NCBI GenBank assembly: GCA_016699575.1
Contig: CP064979.1
Coordinates: 2,170,001 to 2,234,000, forward strand
Source: Flavobacteriales bacterium
Lineage (GTDB): Bacteria; Bacteroidota; Bacteroidia; Flavobacteriales_F; PHOS-HE28
Length of the DNA stretch: 64,000 nt
Direction: 5' to 3'
The notes beneath the pieces are model-generated. The model searched no databases. It was not told where the DNA came from and saw only the letters and a program-made list of their open reading frames with translations. Within the stretch, counting starts at the first letter, position 1. The number at the start of each line of letters is the position of its first letter. Of this stretch, positions 52,867 to 61,400 are shown one piece after another. Made by a program: the position numbers and the translations under genes.

Positions 52867-54552
52867 TCAGTGCTTCACGAAACGCAGATGCTTCCGGTCG
52901 GTACCCGCTCCGATCCGCATGATGTATATCCCATCCACACAGGCACCGAGTTCGATGAAGTTGGTTCCCCGCACAACGCGACCTGTCAACAAGGTCCTTC
53001 CTTGTGCATCGTGCAGCATCCACGGTCCGCCGTCATCGGTCACTTCTATGCGGAGCAGGTCCGTCGTCGGGTCCAGGTAGTGCGGATAAGTGACCGTGCT
53101 TTCATCGATCTCGCCGATGCCAATGGACGGGTCGGTGACGAACAGCAGGAATTGGCTGCTGAAGGCTACGCCTGCGGGTGGCAGCCCACCGAACTGGAAA
53201 TCCAGCAGGGCCTTCCCGCTCATCACGAAATGGAAGTTGTCGATGGCAACGATGCGTTGACCGGTCATGCTGTTGTCCACTGAGGTGGGTATCAGTGTCC
53301 ACTCCACATTGCCGGTGGCACCATCCAACCGAGCGGTAAGGGAACGCTGTGCGTTTCCACTGCCGGAAGCGGAACCCAGCTGGTAACTGGTGGCCCACAT
53401 GGCGCCCAGGACGATGTCGCCATCAGGTGTCACGGCCAACCCATCGATGCGCGGTGATTGGGTCTGACTGAGGAACTGCACAGCCCAGTCCTCGTTGCCT
53501 TGATCGTCCCAGTTAACGATGAGGCCGTAGTTCGATGAGAACCCTGCGACTTGCTCGTAAGTCGTTCCCGCGAACTGCGTGGTTCCAGGCATGTAGCACG
53601 ATAACGTTACGCGGCCGTCGTTCGAGATCGCCACGGCGTTCGGTAGTTCATTCTGCCCTGCTGTGGTGGACGATCCGAAGAAGGTACGGATGCCTTGCAC
53701 GTTGCCTTCGCGATCCAGGATGATCACCGCCATTTCATCGAACGCACCAACGGTCTGGAACGGCACGTTGAGCAGTCCGACTTGACCGGCCCCGCCACCT
53801 TCCTTGGTGAGCACGGCGATCCATTCACCATCGGGGCTCACGGCCAACTGGCTCCGATCATTGGAGACCGCGCCGATCCCCAGGTTCGCGTTGCCTTCCA
53901 CGCTCCAGGCCGGGACCGTGAAGGTGCTGTCGTACTGTTCTATTTTGAGTTTGTTGCCATCGGTCGCGTCGGTGTAGGCCATGAAGAGCGACGTGTCCGC
54001 GGCTGCCACGTTCCGGATCCCGGCGTATCTGCGCACCGAGCGTAGGGTTCCATCAGGGCGCAGTTGGATGACCATGTTGCCGGTGTTCGTGAGCGCGAGC
54101 GAGTCATCTTCCACTCGCAGGAAACCGCTGCCCAGCGTGCCCTGTGTACTGAGGTAAGCGTAGCCAACGCCGTCAACGGCCATGAATTCGATCCGTCCTA
54201 CAGTGGGCGTGTTCCCACCGGTAACGGCGATACGCTTGTGGAAAAGCAGGTCGCCGGTAGGGCCGTGTTTGCAGAACAACACCTCTTCCGATGACGTGGG
54301 CAAGAGCATGTTGATCGACACGCCTTCGTACGTGTACGGCTGCTTGTAGCTTGTTGCGGAGTACACATTGCCGCTGCCATCCAACGCGGTGGATACGTAG
54401 GTCAGGCTGGCCCCCGGCGTATCATGCACGAGCAGGCGTTCGGCCACCTGGGCGTACATCAGGGACGGGAGCAACGCGGTGCATAAGAACAGGGTGCTTG
54501 TCCGTTTGCGACCAAGTTCGACCCGCCCCGGGGTGTTGTGGTTCAATTGCAT
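52867..54552 (-). CDS. Secreted propeller-type protein with T9SS type A-like domain
   Basis: The signal peptide (TSTLFLCTALLPSLMYAQ) is followed by propeller-type strands ('YVSTALDGSGNVYSATSYK', 'GYAYLSTQGTLGSGF', 'LAVSPDGEWIAVLTKEG', 'LAVTPDGDIVLGAMWATSY'). The C-terminal domain is 'TDLLRIEVTDDGGPWMLHDA', 'GRTLLTGRVV', 'ACVDGIYIMRIGAGTDRK', a divergent T9SS sorting domain ending KHLRFVKH. 561 residues from the ATG at 54552. It is the last minus-strand member of the secreted-protein run; about 450 bp separate it from the next gene, which is divergent. Confidence 0.82.
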   Translation of the reverse strand: MQLNHNTPGRVELGRKRTSTLFLCTALLPSLMYAQVAERLLVHDTPGASLTYVSTALDGSGNVYSATSYKQPYTYEGVSINMLLPTSSEEVLFCKHGPTGDLLFHKRIAVTGGNTPTVGRIEFMAVDGVGYAYLSTQGTLGSGFLRVEDDSLALTNTGNMVIQLRPDGTLRSVRRYAGIRNVAAADTSLFMAYTDATDGNKLKIEQYDSTFTVPAWSVEGNANLGIGAVSNDRSQLAVSPDGEWIAVLTKEGGGAGQVGLLNVPFQTVGAFDEMAVIILDREGNVQGIRTFFGSSTTAGQNELPNAVAISNDGRVTLSCYMPGTTQFAGTTYEQVAGFSSNYGLIVNWDDQGNEDWAVQFLSQTQSPRIDGLAVTPDGDIVLGAMWATSYQLGSASGSGNAQRSLTARLDGATGNVEWTLIPTSVDNSMTGQRIVAIDNFHFVMSGKALLDFQFGGLPPAGVAFSSQFLLFVTDPSIGIGEIDESTVTYPHYLDPTTDLLRIEVTDDGGPWMLHDAQGRTLLTGRVVRGTNFIELGACVDGIYIMRIGAGTDRKHLRFVKH

Positions 54553-55010
54553 GGGGCGAAACAACCAGGGTATCGCACAGGCTGCAATAGAACGTTGGTT
54601 GACGACCCGCCACGAACTGACCGCATCACCGCAACCGTTATACAGCACGTTTGCTAGGGTCGATCACGCTCCGGTCCGTGGCATCAGGGTAACGGTGTAC
54701 CGATCCATGTCCTTCTCTGCCTCCGGCTCATGACCTCAACACGGGACTGAGCACCTCGCATTCGGGATCCACTCGTAAGTCCGGGTGGAAGGTGTGGCAT
54801 CGCTCCGTTTCGTAGGACCCTGCCGAGCCACAACAGCTCGCCAACATATCCATCATCGTCGGTCGAGGTGCACCAGGAGGGTCGGGTCCGCCACGCCCAC
54901 CGGCGCAAAAACGTAGCTGTGAAGAGAGTGTATTCCGGCAGGCTGCGCATCATCACAATACGTGCAAAGCCGGACCATTCCCGTAGGCTACACCCCATAC
55001 CTTGTTCACC
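54553..55010. other. Intergenic stretch between divergent genes
   Basis: About 460 bp between the secreted protein (minus) and the propeller lipoprotein (plus). A minus-strand frame crosses it but its codon pattern is that of a shadow of the plus-strand gene. It must contain both promoters; I cannot point to a convincing -33/-7 pair. Confidence 0.4.
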
Positions 55011-56060
55011 ATGCGTAACCAGAACACTCCGCTGATCCTCGTACTTCTTCTTGGAGCAACGGCCTGCAACGGCCAAAGCAGCGAGCCAGTGCAGGGAACC
55101 GCTGCGCCGGGGAATGGCACACCCATCGCCGAATACGTGGTGGAGTCCTTCATCGATAGCAAAGGCATGCTGTGGTTCGGCACGATCGAACATGGTGCGG
55201 CGCGCTACGATGGAGAAGCGCTCACCTTCCTGAGCCCTGCCAACGGCAAAGGCGGCAATGTGGTGTCCAGCATCGCCGAGGACAAGGACGGTGATCTGTG
55301 GTTCGCAGGGCATGATGGTACCGGTCTGGTGCGCTATGATGGTGAGCGTTTCATCCAACTCTGGGAGCACGAGAGCGTGGTGAACACGGATCGGGAGGGA
55401 GCCATCTGGAGCAGCACGCGTGATAGTGTGTTCCGATACGATGGGCGAAGGATGGTCCCGTTCATGGTGCCGATGGACCGTTCAGCGATCATGCAATACG
55501 CGATCGTTCCGGGTCGGGCTTCAATGCGATTGCACGATAGCAAGGGCAACTACTGGTTCCGTACCGATGGCGCCGGTGCTTTCCGGTACGACGGGAAGAC
55601 CTTCACCCAGTTCACCAAGAACGACGGGCTTTGCAGCAACACGGTCAACGACATCGAGGAGGATGATGCAGGCAATATCTGGTTCATCTGCATGCAGGCT
55701 TACCAACCTGGGATGACCCATGATGGCGGCCTGTGCATGTGGGATGGTTCGCGTTTCACGACGTTCGGCGACATGAAGGGTCTTCACCACAACGACCTCT
55801 ACACGCTCTTCAAAGACCGTGCGGGCAGGCTGTGGATCGGTGCCACCGGGGTAGGGGCCTACCGGTATGATGGGAAGTCGTTCACCTTGTTCAACACCAC
55901 CGACCGCCCTGACCTGAACGCGAGTTTCGGCTTGCAAGGCATGAGCGAAGATGTGCACGGCGTCCTGTGGTGCGGTTTCAGCGGTGGACTGTTCCGACTG
56001 GAGCCGGCGGAGGAGAATGCCAGCTTCCGGCATGTGCCGCGCGAAGGGCCATGGGAGTAG
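55011..56060 (+). CDS. Seven-bladed 'two-component regulator propeller' lipoprotein
   Basis: The signal MRNQNTPLILVLLLGATACN has lipobox GATAC. Seven Reg_prop-type blades follow, each with 'G.LWFGT..GAARYDGE..T.': 'GMLWFGTIEHGAARYDGE', 'GDLWFAGHDGTGLVRYDGE', 'GAIWSSTRDSVFRYDGRR', 'GNYWFRTDGAGAFRYDGK', 'GNIWFICMQA', 'GRLWIGATGVGAYRYDGK' and 'GVLWCGFSGGLFRLEP'. Seven blades make one full propeller. In hybrid two-component systems such blades sit in front of a kinase; here the protein is free-standing and lipid-anchored, with no kinase in the same frame. 349 residues. Ligand unknown. Confidence 0.87.
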   Translation: MRNQNTPLILVLLLGATACNGQSSEPVQGTAAPGNGTPIAEYVVESFIDSKGMLWFGTIEHGAARYDGEALTFLSPANGKGGNVVSSIAEDKDGDLWFAGHDGTGLVRYDGERFIQLWEHESVVNTDREGAIWSSTRDSVFRYDGRRMVPFMVPMDRSAIMQYAIVPGRASMRLHDSKGNYWFRTDGAGAFRYDGKTFTQFTKNDGLCSNTVNDIEEDDAGNIWFICMQAYQPGMTHDGGLCMWDGSRFTTFGDMKGLHHNDLYTLFKDRAGRLWIGATGVGAYRYDGKSFTLFNTTDRPDLNASFGLQGMSEDVHGVLWCGFSGGLFRLEPAEENASFRHVPREGPWE

Positions 56061-56378
56061 TGCATAGCGAGCACGTCAGCCTCCACGGGATCCAGAGGGA
56101 CCGGTCGTCTCTACCACGATCAACTGGAATGCATGAGGCAGCCCGCTGATGCGCTCTAGCATCTGAGCGGTGTTCCCAGTGGATCGCAGCCTCAGATTGT
56201 ACACCTGGGAGCTTGTCGCACCGCGTTCGCGCGCGATGCCGGAAGGTGGAAGGTGATGTTCGTGATCCAGCCGCCTTCAGTATCAAGGTCCGTGAAGCAA
56301 CATCATGGATGAACGTCGCGACTTTCGGGTCGGTTTTCAATGCACGATGGATACATTCGTTCATCGAACATCATTGCC
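56061..56378. other. Intergenic stretch with possible decayed coding traces
   Basis: 318 bp between two plus-strand genes. On the minus strand, short frames read 'NECIHRALKTDPKVATFIHD' and, in another frame, 'TEGGWITNITFHLPASRANA'. They look protein-like but do not join into a recognisable domain. It may be a broken gene or coincidence. Confidence 0.3.
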
Positions 56379-57362
56379 ATGAAAGAACTCCACACTCTTC
56401 TTGTTGCGTCCATGGCCGCAGCGTGGCCCATCTGCACAAGCGCTCAACTGCCCCCCTACGTGCCACCGGACGACCTCGCCGGCTGGTGGCCGTTCAATGG
56501 CTATGCCAATGATGTGAGCGGGAATGACAACAACGGGACCGCCTATGGCGCCACGATCACCAACGATCGCTTCGGCGACCCTGGCAGCGCCTACGCCTTC
56601 AACGGCACGGATGCGTACATCGAGGTGCCCGACGCACCAGCGCTGCGGTTGAACAACGACTCGTACACCATTGCTTGGTGGGCGCTGGTGGACACCTACA
56701 ATTCGCCCGCGACAGCATTCGTGGTGAAGCGAGGCGCCGGGCCCCAGAACGGTTGGATGGTGGTGGCCAACGGCTTGTATGACAACATGATCGAGATGAA
56801 GACCAGCGGTGGTGCCGATCCGGAGATCCGGTGTGATACGGCACTGGCGCCGGGCGCGTGGTTCCACTTCGCGATCGTGAACGACGCCACGGTGGATTCG
56901 ATCCTCTTCTTCGCGAACGGGGTCGAGGTATTCCGGCAGGCCAGTGGCGGCCTGTACTACAACCCGAACAGCACGTCGCCGATGAGGTTCGGAAGCGATA
57001 CCAGCACGCCGGCAGGCACCTATTTCCTTTCGGGCGCCATGGATGATATCGGCATCTGGAGCCGGCGCCTCACCGCGCAGGAGGTGCTGGACCTGTACCT
57101 GAACACCAATGTGAGCGTGGAGGAGATCCGGGAGGCGGCGGCGGAGGTGTTTTTCGATGCGACGGCGGACGAGTTGGTACTTCGTGTGCCGCAAGCGTTC
57201 ATCGGTACCACCTATGCCATCCTTGATGCGAGCGGACGCTTGGTGCAAGCCGGCGTGCTGCAGTCCGATGTGACGCGCCTATCGGTGCGTGACGGGAGCG
57301 GCGTCTACATGGTCCGTTTCGATGCACAGCCGGGTGATGCCGTTCGGGTGGTGAACCCGTGA
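56379..57362 (+). CDS. Secreted LamG/concanavalin-like protein
   Basis: Signal peptide MKELHTLLVASMAAAWPICT is followed by a LamG-like domain (about 35-235): 'GWWPFNGYANDVSGNDNNGT', 'YAFNGTDAYIEVPDAPALRL', 'SYTIAWWALVD' and 'AMDDIGIWSRRLTAQEVLDL', the usual LamG closing helix. The C-terminal 80 residues ('ATADELVLRVPQAFIG', 'ILDASGRLVQAGVLQS', 'GVYMVRFDAQPGDAVRV') form a sorting-like domain. 327 residues. It likely binds glycans outside the cell. The stop overlaps the GTG start of a DinB fragment. Confidence 0.85.
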   Translation: MKELHTLLVASMAAAWPICTSAQLPPYVPPDDLAGWWPFNGYANDVSGNDNNGTAYGATITNDRFGDPGSAYAFNGTDAYIEVPDAPALRLNNDSYTIAWWALVDTYNSPATAFVVKRGAGPQNGWMVVANGLYDNMIEMKTSGGADPEIRCDTALAPGAWFHFAIVNDATVDSILFFANGVEVFRQASGGLYYNPNSTSPMRFGSDTSTPAGTYFLSGAMDDIGIWSRRLTAQEVLDLYLNTNVSVEEIREAAAEVFFDATADELVLRVPQAFIGTTYAILDASGRLVQAGVLQSDVTRLSVRDGSGVYMVRFDAQPGDAVRVVNP

Positions 57363-57594
57363 TAGAGGACATCGTGGGCCCAGGGGAGTTGTTGCGGCTC
57401 GCGATCGCTCAGGCATTGCCGGGCCTGCGCGCGGTATCGGATGAACGCGGTTCCCGAACGCCCGCTTCCGGCAAGTGGTGCCCGAAGGAGATCATCGGCC
57501 ATCTCCTCGATTCCGCGAACAACAACCTCGGGCGTTTCGTGCGCTTGCAGGCGGTGGATCACTTGCGCTTCGAACCGTATGCCCAGGTGCCGTT
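57359..57594 (+). pseudogene. DinB-like gene, 5' fragment (duplicate)
   Basis: A GTG start overlaps the preceding stop and gives 'ELLRLAIAQALPGLRAVSDE', 'PASGKWCPKEIIGHLLDSAN', 'FVRLQAVDHLRFEPYAQ', matching the first ~80 residues of the DinB-like gene at 58770. About 116 bp (57470-57585 against 58870-58985) are roughly 90% identical. After 'EPYAQ' the match ends and the frame runs on meaninglessly into the serine hydrolase gene. So this is a truncated copy; the rest of the four-helix DinB domain and its metal-binding histidines are missing. Confidence 0.75.
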
Positions 57595-57621
57595 GGGTAG
57601 GAGTTGTACATTGTCCTCCAC

Positions 57622-58728
57622 ATGCATACCGTTCGTGGCCTCCTCTATTGCGCATTGCTGATCGGGCTCAAGCCCGTCACTCGTGCCCAAGGTCCGACTG
57701 TGACTGCGGTTCCTGGAGCGATCCAACTGGTGGAGGACCAACGGGCAGAGAATGCCTTCGAAGGGGTGGCAGTGGGCTTTTCCGTCGTCGACGATACGAC
57801 GTGGGATTATGGTGCGGGATGGGCGGATCGAAGTTCACGGATCGCATTCGCGCCGGACACCCGCACGCGCATCGCATCGATCACCAAGCCAATGACGGCG
57901 ATCGCCATCATGCAACTCGCTGAGCAAGGCAGGTTGCACCTCGATTCCGCCGTGCGTGTTTATGTGCCGGAGTTTCCGGAAAAACCGGAAGGAAGACTGA
58001 CCGTGCGGCAGCTATTGCAGCACAGCGCGGGATTGGATGACTACGCGTCGAACAAGGAACGTGAGAATCGGAACCATTTCACCTCGTTGACCGAGGCGAT
58101 GGGCATCTTCATGGACCGCGAACTCATCAGCGCGCCAGGAGCGGCTTTTCACTACACCACCTACGGTTACGTGCTGCTCGGGGTGGTGGTAGAGCGCGTT
58201 TCGGGGATGTCCTACGAGGCGTACATGCAGCGGCACATCTGGTCGCCGGCGAGTATGCTGGATACCGGAGTGGAAGGCCGTGACACCAGTGGGACAAAGC
58301 ACGCGGAACTCTACCACACCAATGGCAAGGGTCGCGTCCTGTCCGCCGACCATACGGACCTGAGTGACCGCATCCCCGGCGGCGGTGTGTATTCCACGGC
58401 TGCGGATATGCTGCGGTTCGGTGACGCGCTGCTGCGTGGTACGCTGCTCGAACCGAAGACCTTGGCCGCGATGTGGATCGATCCGGCGTTGAAGAAGGAC
58501 GGGAATGGATACGGGATGGGCTGGTACCTATACGGCCAGAACCCAAAATATGGTCCGGTCTACGGTCACAATGGTGCTCAGACCGGGGCTTCCACCTTCC
58601 TGATGCTCCTACCCGAACAGAAGACGAGCATCATCGTGTTGAGCAATACGTCCGGAGCCATGCAGGCCGTGAGTGCCATTGCCGTTGGCTTGTTCGACCA
58701 CGCTGCGGCAGCAGCAGCCTTTCACTGA
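57622..58728 (+). CDS. Serine hydrolase, class C beta-lactamase / DD-peptidase-like
   Basis: An exported penicillin-binding-protein-type hydrolase of 368 residues. The N-terminal signal is 'GLLYCALLIGLKPVTRAQ'. The nucleophile SxxK motif is in 'RTRIASITKPMTAIAI' (SITK), the second motif is 'FHYTTYGYVLLGVVVER' (Tyr in YTTY), and the third 'VYGHNGAQTGAST' (HNG). 'GGGVYSTAADMLRFGDALL' is typical of the LACTB-like subfamily. It probably acts on peptidoglycan-like peptides or esters in the periplasm. The ATG at 57622 is preferred. The gene is flanked by two DinB-like sequences. Confidence 0.88.
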   Translation: MHTVRGLLYCALLIGLKPVTRAQGPTVTAVPGAIQLVEDQRAENAFEGVAVGFSVVDDTTWDYGAGWADRSSRIAFAPDTRTRIASITKPMTAIAIMQLAEQGRLHLDSAVRVYVPEFPEKPEGRLTVRQLLQHSAGLDDYASNKERENRNHFTSLTEAMGIFMDRELISAPGAAFHYTTYGYVLLGVVVERVSGMSYEAYMQRHIWSPASMLDTGVEGRDTSGTKHAELYHTNGKGRVLSADHTDLSDRIPGGGVYSTAADMLRFGDALLRGTLLEPKTLAAMWIDPALKKDGNGYGMGWYLYGQNPKYGPVYGHNGAQTGASTFLMLLPEQKTSIIVLSNTSGAMQAVSAIAVGLFDHAAAAAAFH

Positions 58729-58769
58729 CCGGATATCTGGGTCCTGATCTCGGGTACGATATTCGCCCT

Positions 58770-59254
58770 ATGACGACTGTCGGAGATGAGTTGCGCCACG
58801 CCATCGGATCGGCTTTACCGCGACTGCGTGCGTTCACCGAGGAACGCGCTTCTCGAGCTCCCGCGCCTGGCAAGTGGTGCCCCAAGGAGATCATCGGCCA
58901 CCTGCTCGATTCTGCGAACAACAACCTCGGGCGTTTCGTGCGCTTACAGGCGGTGGATCACCTGCGCTTCGAGCCTTACGACCAGAACGAATGGGTGCGT
59001 GCGAGCGGGTATGCCGAGGCCGATTGGTTGGAGTTGATCGAGCTTTGGGCTCGCTTCAACCTGCACCTAGCCCGGGTCATGGACCGCGTGCCGGAAGCGA
59101 TCGCGTTGAAGCCACGTAAGGATCATGCGCACTGGGCAGCACCTACGCCGCACTACCACCCGATGGCGTCCCGACGCTGGATTGGCTCATGCGCGATTAC
59201 GTGGCGCACCTGAAGCACCACCTGCGGCAGATCGATCCGCGACTGGTCAGCTAG
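58770..59254 (+). pseudogene. DinB-like protein, frameshifted near the C-terminus
   Basis: From the ATG at 58770 the frame gives 'LPRLRAFTEERASRAPAPGK', 'CPKEIIGHLLDSANNNLGRF', 'LIELWARFNLHLARVMDRV', a DinB/DUF664-type four-helix bundle with a His in 'IGHLLDSANN'. The original frame then runs to a stop at 59211-59213, but the true C-terminus is in the -1 frame: 'PDGVPTLDWLMRDYVAHLKH' with 'HLRQIDPRLVS' and TAG at 59252-59254, giving a complete protein of about 161 residues. The frame change lies near 59125-59165. DinB-like proteins are metal-dependent enzymes of thiol metabolism or unknown role. Confidence 0.72.
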
Positions 59255-59275
59255 AAACCTAGGGCTAACGTCACG

Positions 59276-59623
59276 CTACTTCGCTGCGCCCGCCAGTTCC
59301 TTCTCCAACTCGGCCACAATACGCGCCGCGTTCGCGTTCTGCGGGTTCATCGCCAGGGTGCGCTTGTAGAAATCCAACGCTTGCTTCTTGTCGCCGAGCT
59401 TCAGGCACGCCTCTGCGTAGCTGTCGTACACGTTGGCACTCTTTGGATAGAGCTGCATGTTGATGAAGAAGAGATCGCGCGCCTGTTCTGTCAAGTGCGC
59501 GCTGAGTAGCGTGTAGCCGAAATTGTTCAGCGCTTCTTCGTTCACGGCTTCGTCATTCGGGTCGGCGTAGGCCTTGAGCGCGGTCTCGCGATCACCGCGC
59601 TGCCATGCTCGAACGGAATGTGC
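59276..59623 (-). pseudogene. C-terminal TPR remnant of a larger gene
   Basis: The open frame begins right after a stop (TGA at 59624-59626) without a good start, and reads 'WQRGDRETALKAYADPNDEA', 'NNFGYTLLSAHLTEQARDLF', 'LYPKSANVYDSYAEACLKLG' and 'ALDFYKRTLAMNPQNANAAR' to a stop at 59276. These are three tetratricopeptide-type units like those at the C-terminus of exported hydrolases. A GTG at 59545 could give an 89-residue product. Because the N-terminal part is missing and a repeat block starts 9 bp upstream, I read it as a truncated remnant. Confidence 0.6.
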
Positions 59624-59631
59624 TCATCGTC

Positions 59632-59671
59632 CCTTGACCCGTGCAGGGTGACCTCCCAAACCTCCGCCGGG
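59632..59671 (+). repeat. 40-bp dispersed repeat, copy 1
   Basis: The 40 bases are identical to 60171-60210 (key parts CCTTGACCCGTGCAGGG and CCTCCCAAACCTCCGCCGGG). Both copies are followed, at different distances, by GCGAAGCGATGAGC (59697-59710 and 60258-60271). They flank the small gene at 59808-60149 as direct repeats. Function unknown; REP-like. Confidence 0.85.
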
Positions 59672-59807
59672 TCTGTCCGCTGCTCGAGAGGCTTTTGCGA
59701 AGCGATGAGCGGTCGACCCTGCCTCCGGCAAGCAAGCCTGCGGCTCGCATCCATTCGTGCGCATCTATCGCTGGGATATCGGACCTTCACCCGCTCGCCC
59801 AAACTCC

Positions 59808-60149
59808 ATGATCGACTACAACGACCGCCGCTTCGTGCCCGTGAGCAACAGCGCCAATGGAGAAGTGTCGCCCGAAGTGGAGTTCCACTACAAGCAAACG
59901 GGGCGCATCGTTACGTGCAGCTATTCCGGTGGCCGCATCGTAAGCGGACAGTTGATCGCCTTGGTGGATGATATGGGTCGCTTGGACATGCGCTATCACC
60001 AAGTGAACGACCGCGCCGAGCTGATGACCGGAGTTTGCCGTTCAACGCCTGAGATCCTCCCTGACGGGCGCATACGCCTGCACGAGGAATGGCGATGGAC
60101 CAGTGGCGATGGATCGAGCGGCAATTCGGTGTTGGAGGAGGTCCACTGA
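59808..60149 (+). CDS. Small conserved protein (n-acetylglutamate-synthase-annotated family)
   Basis: 113 residues beginning MIDYNDRRFVPVSNSANGEV, with 'SPEVEFHYKQTGRIVTCSYS', 'GRIVSGQLIALVDDMGRLDM', 'LMTGVCRSTPEILPDGRIRL' and 'HEEWRWTSGDGSSGNSVLEE'. This belongs to a small beta-rich family widespread in Bacteroidota and often annotated 'n-acetylglutamate synthase'; the length is far too short for that enzyme and the label is not supported by any catalytic motif I can see. Probably cytoplasmic. It lies between two identical 40-bp repeats. Confidence 0.8.
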   Translation: MIDYNDRRFVPVSNSANGEVSPEVEFHYKQTGRIVTCSYSGGRIVSGQLIALVDDMGRLDMRYHQVNDRAELMTGVCRSTPEILPDGRIRLHEEWRWTSGDGSSGNSVLEEVH

Positions 60150-60170
60150 ATCGCTCACCGCTTCGATCGG

Positions 60171-60210
60171 CCTTGACCCGTGCAGGGTGACCTCCCAAAC
60201 CTCCGCCGGG
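60171..60210 (+). repeat. 40-bp dispersed repeat, copy 2
   Basis: Identical to 59632-59671. Downstream it runs into the palindromic block at 60234-60258 and then the shared GCGAAGCGATGAGC (60258-60271), about 60 bp before the epimerase gene start. Confidence 0.85.
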
Positions 60211-60233
60211 GCAAACCGCTGTCGCGAGGCAGT

Positions 60234-60258
60234 CACTGCGAGGCTCCGCGAAGCAGTG
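60234..60258. repeat. REP-like palindromic block upstream of the epimerase gene
   Basis: CACTGCGAGGCTCCGCGAAGC... has self-complementary ends CACTGC/GCAGTG. Its first 23 bases occur in reverse orientation at 61401-61423 with one mismatch, so the epimerase gene is flanked by inverted copies. Typical of a dispersed palindromic element; function unknown. Confidence 0.65.
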
Positions 60259-60329
60259 CGAAGCGATGAGCCGATGGCCGACCGATCCCCAAGCCGGATC
60301 CTTCGCCACGGACCGCGACCTTTACCACC

Positions 60330-61322
60330 ATGAAGTCCGCTCTTATCCTCGGCGGCACCCAGTTCATCGGGCGCAACCTGGTGGAGCGCATGCTCGGGAT
60401 CGAAGGTTTCGCCATCACGCTGTTCAACAGGGGACGCACAGGGGGCGAACTCTTTCCCGGTGTCGAGCGGATCATCGGTGATCGCCGCACGAAGGAAATT
60501 GAGCGGATCGCTTCCAAGGACTGGGATATAGTGGTTGATCTGTCCTGCTATTTCCCGGACGACCTCAAGTCAACGCTGCGGAACTTGAAGGGCCGGCCGG
60601 AGAGGTATGTGTTCGTTTCCACTTGTTCGGTGTATGAACCGAACGATACCCACATCCTCCGGAACGAAGAGGCGAGGGTCTTGGGCTGCACCCGGGCGGA
60701 ATACGCGGACGATTCGCCAGCGACATACGGCAACCGGAAGGCGGAGTGCGAGCGCATCCTCGCGGCATCGGGTTTGGACCACGTCGTCTTCAGGCCTGCC
60801 TTGGTCTATGGACCGTACGACCCAACGGACCGCCTCTACTATTGGCTGCACCAGGTGAAGTGCAAGGATGAACTGCTTCTGCCGGACAACGGCGAACGGA
60901 AATTCTCAGTGACCTATGTCCAGGATCTGGTGAGAGCGATCGTACGGTCCATGGAGCAGCCAACGCGATCCAAAGTGTACAATACGATCACGGTCCCGGA
61001 GACTTCCATCGGAGAGATCGTACGCGTGACAAGTGCCTTGCTCCAGCGATCGGTCCCCGTTCGCAACGCGTCGCCTTCCTTCTTGAAGGGGCATGGCGTG
61101 CGCCCTTGGCTGGACATGCCGCTCTGGATCGATGGGGACCACTTCACGTACAGCAACCAACGGATCAAGGATGAGCTGGGGCTTGTTCCGACGGATCGGT
61201 TGGAGAGTATCCGCGCAACGCTGGACCATTTCGATAAGCGCGGATGGCCGCAACCCGGATACGGCATGAGTGACGGGCAACGTCGGGAATTGCTTGGGCT
61301 GTGCGCCCGGTCGATGGATTAG
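60330..61322 (+). CDS. NAD-dependent epimerase/dehydratase (extended SDR)
   Basis: A 330-residue atypical/extended SDR. The dinucleotide motif is 'ALILGGTQFIGRNLVERM' (GGTQFIGR), followed by 'LFNRGRTGGELFPGVERI' (Arg after the second strand, NADP-like), 'DIVVDLSCYFPDDLKS', and a 'YVFVSTCSVYEP' strand leading to 'SPATYGNRKAECERIL' with Tyr-Lys (YGNRK). 'FRPALVYGPYDPTDRLYYWL' is the typical substrate-side loop. This is close to the mRNA-binding/CSP41-like and isoflavone-reductase-like extended SDRs. The substrate is unknown. It stands alone between palindromic repeats. Confidence 0.87.
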   Translation: MKSALILGGTQFIGRNLVERMLGIEGFAITLFNRGRTGGELFPGVERIIGDRRTKEIERIASKDWDIVVDLSCYFPDDLKSTLRNLKGRPERYVFVSTCSVYEPNDTHILRNEEARVLGCTRAEYADDSPATYGNRKAECERILAASGLDHVVFRPALVYGPYDPTDRLYYWLHQVKCKDELLLPDNGERKFSVTYVQDLVRAIVRSMEQPTRSKVYNTITVPETSIGEIVRVTSALLQRSVPVRNASPSFLKGHGVRPWLDMPLWIDGDHFTYSNQRIKDELGLVPTDRLESIRATLDHFDKRGWPQPGYGMSDGQRRELLGLCARSMD

Positions 61323-61400
61323 CACGTGGTCAAGCGCAGTGTGATCCGTCCTCCAACTGCCGGTAGGGTGTCGCGGTTTCTGAGCGTAGCCTGCGGCTCG

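Noticed and set aside
54684..55370. 228-codon minus-strand frame crossing the propeller lipoprotein start
   Set aside because: Its right half is antisense to clear Reg_prop blades and its left half shows no family pattern.
56160..56364. Protein-like fragments on the minus strand
   Set aside because: The frames do not join into a recognisable domain; noted in the intergenic entry only.
57359..57661. Whole 100-codon frame as a real small protein
   Set aside because: Only the first ~80 codons match DinB; the tail is out-of-frame sequence of the downstream gene region.
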